DNA from: Asticcacaulis aquaticus
Lineage (GTDB): Bacteria > Pseudomonadota > Alphaproteobacteria > Caulobacterales > Caulobacteraceae
Length of the DNA: 64,000 bases
Direction: 5' to 3'
Assembly (NCBI RefSeq): GCF_028550415.1
Contig: NZ_JAQQKX010000013.1
Span: 62,001-126,000 of the forward strand
The notes beneath the pieces are model-generated. The model made no database searches. It saw nothing but the letters and a program-made list of their open reading frames with translations, and was not told where the DNA came from. The translations under genes and the position numbers were made by a program. Positions 1 through 8,312 of the stretch are shown here, one piece after another. Positions within the stretch are counted from its first letter, which is position 1. Every line of letters begins with the position of its first letter.

Positions 1-1163
1 AAACGGTCGACGCCCAGAATGATCGCCATTCCGGCCACCGGCACGCTCGGCACGACCGAGAGCGTCGCGGCCAGCGTGATAAAGCCGGCGCCGGTAACGC
101 CCGCCGCCCCCTTGGACGACAGCATGGCGACCGACAGGAGCAACACCTGTTCCCCCAGCGACAGGTGGGTATTGGTCGCCTGTGCGATGAACAGCGCCGC
201 CAGAGTCATGTAGATATTGGTGCCGTCGAGATTGAACGAATAGCCGGTCGGCACGACGAGGCCCACGACCGAGCGTTTGCAGCCTGCCGCCTCCATCTTC
301 TCCATCAGGCTCGGCAGGGCCGATTCCGACGACGAGGTTCCAAGTACCAGCAGCAGCTCAGCCTTCAGATAGGCGATCAGCCTGAAGATCGAGAAGCCGT
401 TGACAGCGCACACCGCCCCCAAAATGACGACCACGAACAGGGCCGAGGTAGCGTAAAACGTGCCGACCAGCGCCGCCAGATTGAGAATCGAAGCGATCCC
501 GTACTTGCCGATCGTGAAGGCGAAAGCCCCAAACGCGCCGATGGGCGCGGCCTTCATCAGGATCGACACCATCCTGAAAATACCGTGGCTGACAATCTCC
601 AGCATATTGACCAGCGGCTTCGCCTTCTCGCCGATCAGGACCAGCGAAATACCGAACAGGATAGCGATAAATAGCACCTGCAATATGTTCCCCTCGACGA
701 AGGCCGAGGTGAAGGTGGTCGGTATGATGTCCATCACGAAGCCGGTCAGGGTCGAATCGTGGGCCTTGGCGGCGTATTCGGCCACCTTCGGGTCGTGCAG
801 CGAGGCGGGATCGATATTCATGCCCCGACCCGGTTGTACGACATTGGCGACGATCAGCCCGACGATCAGGGCCAGGGTCGAAAAGGTCAGAAAATAGCCG
901 AAGGCCTTGGCAGTGACCGAGCCTACGCCCCTGAGGCTGCCCATACCGGCGATGCCGGTGACGAGGGTGAGGAAGATAACCGGGGAAATGATCATCTTGA
1001 CCAGCTTGATGAAGCCGTCGCCCAGCGGTTTCAGCGCCTCGCCTGTGGTCGGGTAAAAATGCCCGATGGCCGCGCCCAGTGTGATCGCCACCAGCACCTG
1101 AACATACAGATGGGTATAGACGGGGGATTTCCGGGGCGGGAGGGCGTCGTGAGATAGGGACAT
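1..1163 (-). CDS. dctA: C4-dicarboxylate:cation symporter DctA, C-terminus outside the window
   Basis: Inner-membrane symporter of the dicarboxylate/amino acid:cation symporter family; it takes up succinate, fumarate and malate with protons or sodium. Translating the minus strand from the ATG at 1163 gives about 387 residues beginning [20 protein letters not shown], an open frame that runs off the left edge. Hallmarks are the serine-rich re-entrant loop ([16 protein letters not shown]), the conserved [20 protein letters not shown] segment, and several hydrophobic helices. Known members are about 420-450 residues, so roughly 40-60 are missing. It is divergent from tldD; the 249-base gap between them must hold both promoters, but I could not pick a convincing one. 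No DctB/DctD two-component genes are in view. The family call is firm; the exact substrate is by homology. Confidence 0.93.
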   Translation of the reverse strand, partial: MSLSHDALPPRKSPVYTHLYVQVLVAITLGAAIGHFYPTTGEALKPLGDGFIKLVKMIISPVIFLTLVTGIAGMGSLRGVGSVTAKAFGYFLTFSTLALIVGLIVANVVQPGRGMNIDPASLHDPKVAEYAAKAHDSTLTGFVMDIIPTTFTSAFVEGNILQVLFIAILFGISLVLIGEKAKPLVNMLEIVSHGIFRMVSILMKAAPIGAFGAFAFTIGKYGIASILNLAALVGTFYATSALFVVVILGAVCAVNGFSIFRLIAYLKAELLLVLGTSSSESALPSLMEKMEAAGCKRSVVGLVVPTGYSFNLDGTNIYMTLAALFIAQATNTHLSLGEQVLLLSVAMLSSKGAAGVTGAGFITLAATLSVVPSVPVAGMAIILGVDR

Positions 1164-1412
1164 CGGTGCCTTCGGGGGCGTGGGATCAGGGACGGCCGAC
1201 CATAACGCGCCCGACGATAACCGCAATATTTCAATCGCCGACAGGGCGATACCCAAGGGGACGACTGGATCGTCACAATGTTAACAAAAAGCAACTTGAC
1301 GCCTGTCTGAGGCAAGGCGATGGTCTCAAACGAAACGGCGTCGGGGGCCTTAGCGGCGGACGCGGTGACCCTGTACTTTTTATTCCGCCTTCCATCATTC
1401 CGGAGACACGCC

Positions 1413-3047
1413 TTGCAAAGACGAGATTTCCTTGCCTTGACCGGCTTCACCGCGGGCAGCCTGCTGATCCCGTCATTCCAGGGGCGGGCCATCGCCGCCG
1501 AGGCGTTGCAGAGCACGCTGGACGTCAAGATCAAGAAGACTCTGGCCGATGCGGCGCTCGGTGCCGCCACCGGGTCGGGCGCTTCCTACTGCGACGTGCG
1601 CGTGGGCCGTTATCTGCGTCAGTTCGTCATCACCCGCGAAGACCGCGTGGAAAACGTCGTCAACACCGAATCGACCGGCGTCGGCATCCGCGTCATCGCC
1701 GATGGCGCGTGGGGCTTCGCCGCGACCAATGAACTGACCACCGATGCGGTCGCCAAGGCCGCCAAGCAGGCCGTCGCTATCGCCAAGGCCAATGCCACGA
1801 TCCAGACCGCACCCGTGCAACTGGCCCCGGTCAAGGGCGTCGGCGAAGTGTCGTGGAAGACGCCGATCAAGAAAAACAGCATGACCGTGCCGATCAAGGA
1901 AAAGGCCGAGATGCTGATCGACGTCAATACTTCGGCGCTCAAGGCCGGGGCCGATTACGTCAATTCGATCCTGTTCCTAGTCAACGAGCAGAAATATTTC
2001 GCTTCGACCGACGGCTCATATATCGATCAGGACATCCACCGCATCTGGGCGCCGATGACGGCCACGGCCATCGACAAGACGACCGGCAAGTTCCGTACCC
2101 GTGACGGCCTGTCGGCGCCGATGGGTCTGGGCTACGAATATCTCGACGGCGACAAGGCGCAGAAGTTCACCTCGCCTAACGGTGTCGTCAATTACGGCCT
2201 CAGCTACGACCTCAAGGAAGACGCCATCGCGGCTGCCAAACAGGCGCGTGAAAAGCTGAAAGCGCCGTCGGTCAAGCCGGGCAAGTACGACCTCGTCCTC
2301 GACCCATCGCACACCTGGCTGACCATCCACGAATCGGTCGGTCACCCGCTCGAACTCGACCGCGTACTGGGGTACGAGGCCAACTATGCCGGGACGTCGT
2401 TCGCGACGCTCGACAAGCGTGAGGCGAAGTTCCAGTACGGCTCGGACAAGGTCAATATCGTCGCCGACAAGACCCAGTACGGCAGCCTCGGCGGCGTCGG
2501 CTACGACGACGAAGGCGTCAAGACCAAGGAATGGGACCTCATCAAGGACGGCAAGCTGGTCGACTATCAGGCCATCCGCGATCAGGCGCACATCCTCGGC
2601 AAGAAAGAATCTGACGGCTGCTGCTACGCCGACTCGTGGTCCAGCGTGCAGTTCCAGCGCATGGCCAATATCTCGCTCAAGCCCGGCAAGGAAAAGCTTT
2701 CCGTCGCCGACATGATCAGCAAGGTCGAAAACGGTATCTATATCGTCGGCGACGGCTCCTTCTCGATCGACCAGCAGCGCTATAACGCCCAGTTCGGTGG
2801 CCAGCTCTTCTACGAAATCAAGAACGGCAAGATCACCCAGATGATTGAGGATGTGGCCTATCAGATCCGCACGCCGGAATTCTGGAACGCCTGTACAGCC
2901 ATTTGCGACGAAAGCGACTACCGCATGGGCGGCTCGTTCTTCGACGGCAAGGGCCAGCCGGGGCAGGTTTCGACCGTCTCGCACGGTTCGTCCACCGCCC
3001 GCTTCAACGGCATCAACGTCATCAACACCGCAAGGTCGTTGGGTTAA
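1413..3047 (+). CDS. tldD: TldD-family metalloprotease with signal peptide
   Basis: Zinc metallopeptidase subunit that, in characterised systems, forms a heterodimer with TldE/PmbA and degrades unfolded or modified peptides (microcin B17 maturation, CcdA turnover). I chose the TTG at 1413: it follows CCGGAGAC at 1400-1407 with normal spacing, and the product then starts MQRRDFLALTGFTAGSLLIP, a twin-arginine signal. The in-frame ATG at 1320 would add 31 residues before that signal. The metal-binding HExxxH motif is present as HESVGH (H306, E307, H311). The mature length of about 515 residues fits the family. tldE starts 32 bases downstream. Cytoplasmic TldD has no signal, so export of this pair member is a notable variation. 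Confidence 0.9.
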   Translation: MQRRDFLALTGFTAGSLLIPSFQGRAIAAEALQSTLDVKIKKTLADAALGAATGSGASYCDVRVGRYLRQFVITREDRVENVVNTESTGVGIRVIADGAWGFAATNELTTDAVAKAAKQAVAIAKANATIQTAPVQLAPVKGVGEVSWKTPIKKNSMTVPIKEKAEMLIDVNTSALKAGADYVNSILFLVNEQKYFASTDGSYIDQDIHRIWAPMTATAIDKTTGKFRTRDGLSAPMGLGYEYLDGDKAQKFTSPNGVVNYGLSYDLKEDAIAAAKQAREKLKAPSVKPGKYDLVLDPSHTWLTIHESVGHPLELDRVLGYEANYAGTSFATLDKREAKFQYGSDKVNIVADKTQYGSLGGVGYDDEGVKTKEWDLIKDGKLVDYQAIRDQAHILGKKESDGCCYADSWSSVQFQRMANISLKPGKEKLSVADMISKVENGIYIVGDGSFSIDQQRYNAQFGGQLFYEIKNGKITQMIEDVAYQIRTPEFWNACTAICDESDYRMGGSFFDGKGQPGQVSTVSHGSSTARFNGINVINTARSLG

Positions 3048-3079
3048 TTGGCCCTCGGTTAAGATCAGGAATTTACATT

Positions 3080-4414
3080 ATGAGCATGCTCACTGAAGCC
3101 GAAGCCAAGGCGATCCTCGACAAGGTCATCAAGCTGTCCACCGCCGACGAATGTACGGCGACGCTGGACGGTTCGATCAACGGCAATATCCGTTTCGCGC
3201 TGAACAACGTCTCGACCAGCGGCGTCATCACCAATACGCAACTGGGGGTGCAGGTCGCCTTTGGCAAGCGCGTCGGCATCGCCACGATCAACGAGTTCGA
3301 TGACGCGGCGCTGGAACGCGTCGTCCGCCGCGCCGAAGATCTGGCCAAACTGGCACCGGAAAACCCGGAATTCATGCCGGCGGTCGCCAAGCAGACCTAT
3401 ACGCCGACCAAGACCTTCTCGGAAACGACCGCCGCCATCACACCGGAGATGCGCGCCAAGGTCGCCGCCGCCTCGATCACGCCGTGCAAGCAGGCCAAGC
3501 TGATCGCTGCGGGCTTCCTGTCGGATGGTCAAAGCTTTGCCGCCTTCGCCAATTCCAACGGCAATTTCGGGTACCAGAAGTCGACCGGCATGGACTATAC
3601 CTGCACCGTGCGCACCGAAGACGGTCGCGGCTCGGGCTGGGTTGCGCGCAACCTTCAGGATGTCAGCGCCTTCAAGCCCGACAGCGAAATCCAGATCGCC
3701 ATGAAAAAGGCCGCGGAATCAGCCGAAGCCAAGGCGCTGGAGCCCGGCAAATATACGGTCGTCATGGAACCGGCGGCCTCGGCGGGCCTGATTTCGTTCA
3801 TGATGGGCTATTTCGATGCCCGCCAGGCCGACGAAGGCCGCAGCTTCCTGTCGAAAAAGGGTGGCGGCAACAAGCTGGGTGAACAGGTCTACGACCCGCG
3901 CGTCACCCTCTATGCCGACCCGAACCATCCGGAAGCCTCGGTCCTCCCGTGGGATGGCGAAGGCCTGCCGCGCAAACGCCTGCCGATCATCGATAAGGGC
4001 AAGGTCGTCAACCTGCAATATTCGCGTTTCTGGGCGCAAAAGCAGGGCAAGACCGCCGATGCGTCGCCCGGCAACCTGATCATGGAAGGCGGCACCAAGT
4101 CGACCATGGACCTTGTCAAATCGACTCAGAAGGGCATTCTGGTCACGCGGACCTGGTATATCCGTATGGTCGATCCGCAGACCGTGCTGCTGACCGGCCT
4201 GACGCGCGACGGCACCTTCTATATCGAAAACGGCGTCATCAAGCACCCGGTGAAGAACTTCCGCTTCAACGAGTCGCCGGTGATCATGCTCAACAATATC
4301 GAGGAACTGGGCAAGCCAGTGCGCGTCGGCGACGATGAATCGCCGTTCGTCATGATGATTCCGGCGATGAAACTGCGCGACTTTACGTTCACGTCGTTGT
4401 CGGATGCCGTCTGA
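3080..4414 (+). CDS. pmbA: TldE/PmbA-family partner of TldD
   Basis: Second subunit of the TldD/TldE peptidase; it lacks the HExxxH motif and is thought to shape the substrate channel. The ATG at 3080 follows AGGA at 3067-3070 and gives 444 residues, the usual length. The upstream open frame to 2903 overlaps tldD and has no ribosome site, so I rejected it. Family features include the N-terminal region with the GVITNTQLGVQVAFGKRVG segment and the C-terminal stretch with LIMEGGTKS. The protein shows no signal peptide although its partner does, so either the partner's signal is not functional or the two do not form the classical cytoplasmic heterodimer. The stop overlaps the next possible start codon (4404). 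Confidence 0.88.
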   Translation: MSMLTEAEAKAILDKVIKLSTADECTATLDGSINGNIRFALNNVSTSGVITNTQLGVQVAFGKRVGIATINEFDDAALERVVRRAEDLAKLAPENPEFMPAVAKQTYTPTKTFSETTAAITPEMRAKVAAASITPCKQAKLIAAGFLSDGQSFAAFANSNGNFGYQKSTGMDYTCTVRTEDGRGSGWVARNLQDVSAFKPDSEIQIAMKKAAESAEAKALEPGKYTVVMEPAASAGLISFMMGYFDARQADEGRSFLSKKGGGNKLGEQVYDPRVTLYADPNHPEASVLPWDGEGLPRKRLPIIDKGKVVNLQYSRFWAQKQGKTADASPGNLIMEGGTKSTMDLVKSTQKGILVTRTWYIRMVDPQTVLLTGLTRDGTFYIENGVIKHPVKNFRFNESPVIMLNNIEELGKPVRVGDDESPFVMMIPAMKLRDFTFTSLSDAV

Positions 4415-5231
4415 CGGCAATATACCTCCCCTCTCCCTTGAGGGAGAGGGTGGTCCGAAGGACCGGGTGAGGGGGAAATGTCTGCCGCGAGTACGCTGTA
4501 ATAGTTCCCCCTCACCCCAACCCTCTCCCTCAAGGGAGAGGGAGTTTAGTCGCGCCACGTTTCTAAAGCTCCTTTTCGGTGGCCTGACCGGTCTGGCCCT
4601 CCCTGCCCGCGCTGCCGCCTACGATTTCTGGTTCACACGTCTGAAATATGACTCTGGTGACTGGGACGTCGATCAGCGCATGCCCGCCAATCTGATCACG
4701 TCGCTGATCGACTACACCACCCTGCGCGTCGATCCGAAAGAACACGTCCTCGATCTCTCGGACCCGAAGATGCTGACCGCGCCGTTCTGCTATCTGGCCG
4801 GACACAAGCTGGTCGAGTTCAATCCGGCGGAGCGGCGCAATTTCGAGACCTATGTCAGGAACGGCGGCTTCGTCTTTGTCGATGACTGCAACCACGATAT
4901 CGACGGTCTGTTCGCCAAATCGTTCGAGCGGCAGATGGCGTCGATCTTCGGCCCGTCCGCGCTTAAGGTCCTGCCGAAAACGCACGGAATTTACAGAAGT
5001 TTCTTCACCTTCGATGGCCCACCCAATACGTCATTTGAGTTGAACGGCTGGGGTGACGACCTGATCCACGACTACCTGAAAGGGATCGAGATTAACGGTC
5101 GTCTGGGGGTGCTCTATTCCAACAAGGACTATGGCTGCGAGTGGGACTACGACTGGCGCAACAAGCGCTTTCTGGCCGAAGACAACACCAAGTTCGCCGT
5201 CAATATCGTTATCTATGCTTTAAGTAATTAG
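4404..5231 (+). CDS. DUF4159 protein with repeat-derived N-terminus
   Basis: The body, from about residue 68 (YDFWFTRLKYDSGDWDVDQR), is a DUF4159 domain: two-strand start, a helix containing NLITSLIDYTT, then the GGFVFVDD stretch. DUF4159 proteins are predicted exported or membrane-linked partners of MoxR/DUF58 operons; their biochemical role is unknown. The start is a problem. A hydrophobic signal-like segment (residues 54-70) is preceded by no ATG, GTG or TTG of its own. The nearest in-frame starts are GTG 4467 and ATG 4404, and the frame between 4426 and 4544 reads straight through a palindromic intergenic repeat. The signal begins SRATFLK, one residue off a twin-arginine motif. The repeat may have inserted into the 5' end and replaced the original start, leaving a fused or poorly translated gene. 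MoxR follows after 87 bases. Confidence 0.75.
   Translation: MPSDGNIPPLSLEGEGGPKDRVRGKCLPRVRCNSSPSPQPSPSREREFSRATFLKLLFGGLTGLALPARAAAYDFWFTRLKYDSGDWDVDQRMPANLITSLIDYTTLRVDPKEHVLDLSDPKMLTAPFCYLAGHKLVEFNPAERRNFETYVRNGGFVFVDDCNHDIDGLFAKSFERQMASIFGPSALKVLPKTHGIYRSFFTFDGPPNTSFELNGWGDDLIHDYLKGIEINGRLGVLYSNKDYGCEWDYDWRNKRFLAEDNTKFAVNIVIYALSN
4426..4544. repeat. Palindromic intergenic repeat
   Basis: Two arms, each itself a near-perfect palindrome around CCCTCTCCCT-AGGGAGAGGG (4430-4450 and 4521-4542), are arranged so the whole unit is also inverted: GGGTGAGGGGG near 4465-4475 pairs with CCCCCTCACCC at 4507-4517. This is the layout of bacterial palindromic intergenic repeats found in many copies per genome. 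It sits exactly at the tldE/DUF4159 junction and is translated in the DUF4159 frame. I see no other copy in the window. Confidence 0.8.
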
Positions 5232-5318
5232 TCGCCTCATCTGATCCGAAAACCGCCGCGGCCCTGATACGGAGCTTGGCACTTTTCGGGATGAGGCTCC
5301 ATTTAGGAGACGGGTCGC

Positions 5319-6302
5319 ATGTCGATCACCGAAAGCGAAATCAAAGAATTGCTGTCGCGGCTGGGTCACCTGCGTCAAGCCATCGCTCAGGCCATCGTCG
5401 GTCAGGCCGATGTGGTCGAACAACTGCTGATCGGCTTGCTGGCGGGCGGGCACTGCTTGCTCGAAGGCGTGCCGGGGTTGGGCAAGACCCTGCTGGTGCG
5501 CTCGCTCAGCCAGGCGCTGGAACTGCAATTCCGCCGCGTGCAGTTCACCCCGGACCTGATGCCGAGCGATATCCTCGGCACCGAACTGCTCGAAGAAGAC
5601 CACGGCACCGGTCATCGCCATTTCCGTTTTCAGCCGGGACCGGTCTTCACCAACCTGCTGCTGGCCGACGAACTGAACCGCACCCCGCCCAAGACTCAGG
5701 CCGCTCTGCTGGAGGCCATGCAGGAAAAGACGGTGTCCTATGCCGGGGTGACGCACACCCTGCCCGCGCCGTTCTTCGTGCTGGCGACGCAGAACCCCCT
5801 CGAACAGGCCGGCACCTATCCTTTGCCCGAGGCGCAGTTGGACCGCTTCCTGCTGCATATCCGCGTCGATTATCCGACCGAGGCCGAGGAACACGATATC
5901 CTGAAGCAAACCACGGGTGTGGCATCGGGCGTCGTTCCCAAGGTCATGCACGCCGAGGATATCTTGCTGCTGCAAAAGCTGGTTCGCGACGTGCACCTCG
6001 GCGAAGACTTGCTAATGTGGATCACGCGGCTGGTGCGTGCCACGCGGCCGTCGGATACGTCGCCGCAAGAGGTCAAATCCTACGTCAAATGGGGCGCCGG
6101 GCCGCGCGCCGGGCAGTCGCTGGTGCTGGCGGCCAAGGCCCGCGCCCTGTTGCAGGGGCGTCTGGCGGCGACGCGCGAGGACATCATGGCCCTGGCCGCG
6201 CCGGTCATGCGCCACCGCTTGCTGCTGTCGTTCGCCGCGGAGGCCGAACAGGTCAGCGCCGACACGGTCGTTGCAGCGCTTCTGCGGTCGGTAAAGCTGT
6301 AG
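5319..6302 (+). CDS. MoxR-family AAA+ ATPase
   Basis: AAA+ ATPase of the MoxR family, thought to act as a chaperone with vWA-domain partners in maturation of envelope or metal-containing complexes. The ATG at 5319 follows TAGGAG at 5304-5309. It has a Walker A motif (GVPGLGKT), the MoxR-specific segment FTPDLMPSDILG, a Walker B region (LLADELNRTPPKTQ), and a sensor 1 region (VLATQNPLEQAGTYPLPEAQ). The length of 327 residues is typical. The next gene, DUF58, starts 5 bases after the stop. MoxR and DUF58/vWA proteins are a conserved functional pair, so the two products probably interact. Confidence 0.93.
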   Translation: MSITESEIKELLSRLGHLRQAIAQAIVGQADVVEQLLIGLLAGGHCLLEGVPGLGKTLLVRSLSQALELQFRRVQFTPDLMPSDILGTELLEEDHGTGHRHFRFQPGPVFTNLLLADELNRTPPKTQAALLEAMQEKTVSYAGVTHTLPAPFFVLATQNPLEQAGTYPLPEAQLDRFLLHIRVDYPTEAEEHDILKQTTGVASGVVPKVMHAEDILLLQKLVRDVHLGEDLLMWITRLVRATRPSDTSPQEVKSYVKWGAGPRAGQSLVLAAKARALLQGRLAATREDIMALAAPVMRHRLLLSFAAEAEQVSADTVVAALLRSVKL

Positions 6303-6306
6303 AGAA

Positions 6307-7188
6307 ATGATGTTCGACCCGATCCCGCCCGACGTGCGTCACAGGCTGAAAGGCCTGCGCCTCAGTGCGCGTCGGGCGTCGGGCGCGTCGGGCATCGGGC
6401 TGCACGCCAGCCGGTCGCGCGGCGCCGGGCTGGAGTTCGCCCAATACCGCGCTTATGAGCCGGGCGACGAATTGCGGCAAATCGACTGGAAGCTCTATGG
6501 CCGGTCGGACAAGTTTTTCGTCCGCGAATCCGAGCGCGAAAGCCCTCTGGCTGTGTGGATCATCGTCGATGCCTCGGCCTCGATGGGGCAATCGGACGCC
6601 GTTCGTGCGGCGTATTCACGCCTCGATGCCGCCAGGGCCATGGCCGCCTGTATCGGCGAACTGGCCCTGCGCCAAGGCGACCGGTTCGGCCTGATCAGCT
6701 TGAGCGACACCGGCATACGCGTGGCCGATCCAGCCACGGGTTTGCGGCAACGCGATCGACTGCGACTGGAACTCTACGGCCTCAAAGCCGCCGGTGAATT
6801 TCCCGCCGCGAATACCTTAGCGCCCGTGTGGGAACGCATCCGGGCGCAGGATCTGGTCATCGTCCTCAGCGACGGTTTCGACGAGGCGTGCATCGCCTTG
6901 ATGGAACGGTTGTCATCGGCGGGCCGCGAAGTCCTGTTCATTCAGACCCTTACCGCCGAAGAGCGCGACTTCCCCTTCGACGGCGGCTATCGTTTCGAAG
7001 ACCCGGAATCACGCGCCGAATTACTCGGCGACGGCAAGGCCCTGCGCACCGACTTTTTGCGTAAATTCGCCGCCGCCCGACAAGCGCTGGAAGCGCGTCT
7101 GACGGCGTCCGGCATTCGCCACACGCACTACTGGCTCGATGAGGCCGTCGATGCGCCGCTTGCGCGTCTGTTCGGCGGGGGCGCCTGA
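6307..7188 (+). CDS. DUF58 / von Willebrand A-like protein
   Basis: Cytoplasmic DUF58 protein of 293 residues. It carries the family signature YRAYEPGDELRQIDWKLYGR and, further on, a MIDAS-like vWA start, IIVDASASMGQSDA (DxSxS). Such proteins are the usual partners of MoxR ATPases, and the metal site would bind a client. No membrane segment is visible, unlike longer DUF58 members with N-terminal helices. The ATG at 6307 lies 5 bases after moxR; the stop overlaps the next start (TGATG at 7186-7190). Confidence 0.9.
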   Translation: MMFDPIPPDVRHRLKGLRLSARRASGASGIGLHASRSRGAGLEFAQYRAYEPGDELRQIDWKLYGRSDKFFVRESERESPLAVWIIVDASASMGQSDAVRAAYSRLDAARAMAACIGELALRQGDRFGLISLSDTGIRVADPATGLRQRDRLRLELYGLKAAGEFPAANTLAPVWERIRAQDLVIVLSDGFDEACIALMERLSSAGREVLFIQTLTAEERDFPFDGGYRFEDPESRAELLGDGKALRTDFLRKFAAARQALEARLTASGIRHTHYWLDEAVDAPLARLFGGGA

Positions 7189-8312
7189 TGCCGGGTTTGC
7201 TGTTCCCGCTCGGCCTGGCGGCGCTGACCGCCGTGATTTTGCCACTGGTGATCCACCTGATGCGGCGCGACGAAGCGCGCCCCGTGATGTTCGCAGCCCT
7301 GCGCTGGCTGCAAGCCAAACCGAAACCACGCCAGCGCATCCAGTTCAGCGAATGGCCCTTGCTGCTGATGCGGCTTGTGTTGCTGATCCTGCTGGCGCTC
7401 TTTCTGGCGCGTCCGGTATTGAATAGCGTGGTCGATCGCACGCCGTATGTCGCCGTCATGCCGGGTCTTGATCCGAAAACGATCGGGTCGGACAATGTGC
7501 GTCTGCACTGGCTGGCCCCGGATTTTCCCTCGACGGATAGTCCCGCGCCGAAAGCGCCTGCGGATTTTACCAGCCTGATCCGGCACCTGGATGCCGACCT
7601 GCCGAAGGGCGTCAAGCTGACCATTGTCGTGCCGGAAACCCCGCAAGGGGCGGATGCCGAGCGCCCGATCCTGTCGCGTGAGGTCGACTGGCGCGTCATG
7701 CCGGGGGCCATGCCCGCGCCGCAACCCGTGGCTGCCCGTCCTCTGGCTCTGTCCATGCGCGCCGCAACTGATCAGCCGGGTGCGCGTTATTTCCGCGCCG
7801 CAGCCGCCGCGTGGGAAGGCAATGCAACAACGGGCACATTGACCGATCCGTTGCCGCCGAAAGATACGGTACTGGTCTGGCTGAACAGCGGGCCGTTGCC
7901 GGACGCGGTGACAGGCTGGATCAAAACCGGCGGGACGATCATCGTCTCAAAAGACGTGCAAACGCCGAAATCCAATGCGCAAACCGTCCTGTGGCGTGAC
8001 GATGTTGGCGGCCCGCTGATCGACAGCGCATCGCTGGGCAAAGGCCGCTGGTTAAGGTTCACTCGCCCGCTGATCCCGGCTGAGATGCCGGAACTGCTTG
8101 AGCCCGACTTTCCCGATCAGTTGAAAGCTCTGCTAACCACCCCGCCCGCCCCGTCGCGGGTCGCCGCACGAGATTACGCGCCCTTGACCGGACGTCCGGC
8201 CTTTGCGCAGGCTGCCATCGACCTGCAACCGTGGTTAGCGGTTCTGGTGGCGCTGGTGTTCGGGCTTGAACGCTGGCTGGCGACATCGTCGCGCCGGAGG
8301 GCCGCGCCATGA
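7188..8312 (+). CDS. BatA N-terminal-domain membrane protein
   Basis: The first 70-90 residues match the BatA N-terminal module: a helix (LLFPLGLAALTAVILPLVIH), a short loop with RWLQAKPKPRQRIQF, and a second helix (LLLMRLVLLILLALFLARPV). A long periplasmic region follows, then a C-terminal helix around residues 343-362. The centre shows no catalytic motif that I recognise. In Bacteroides and Leptospira, Bat proteins accompany MoxR and vWA partners and affect aerotolerance; here the role is inferred only from the operon. It overlaps DUF58 by one base and the next gene by four (ATGA). Confidence 0.8.
   Translation: MPGLLFPLGLAALTAVILPLVIHLMRRDEARPVMFAALRWLQAKPKPRQRIQFSEWPLLLMRLVLLILLALFLARPVLNSVVDRTPYVAVMPGLDPKTIGSDNVRLHWLAPDFPSTDSPAPKAPADFTSLIRHLDADLPKGVKLTIVVPETPQGADAERPILSREVDWRVMPGAMPAPQPVAARPLALSMRAATDQPGARYFRAAAAAWEGNATTGTLTDPLPPKDTVLVWLNSGPLPDAVTGWIKTGGTIIVSKDVQTPKSNAQTVLWRDDVGGPLIDSASLGKGRWLRFTRPLIPAEMPELLEPDFPDQLKALLTTPPAPSRVAARDYAPLTGRPAFAQAAIDLQPWLAVLVALVFGLERWLATSSRRRAAP

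Noticed and set aside
1320-1412. Upstream ATG (1320) as start of tldD
   Set aside because: It would put 31 residues before the twin-arginine signal and has no ribosome site; TTG 1413 has one.
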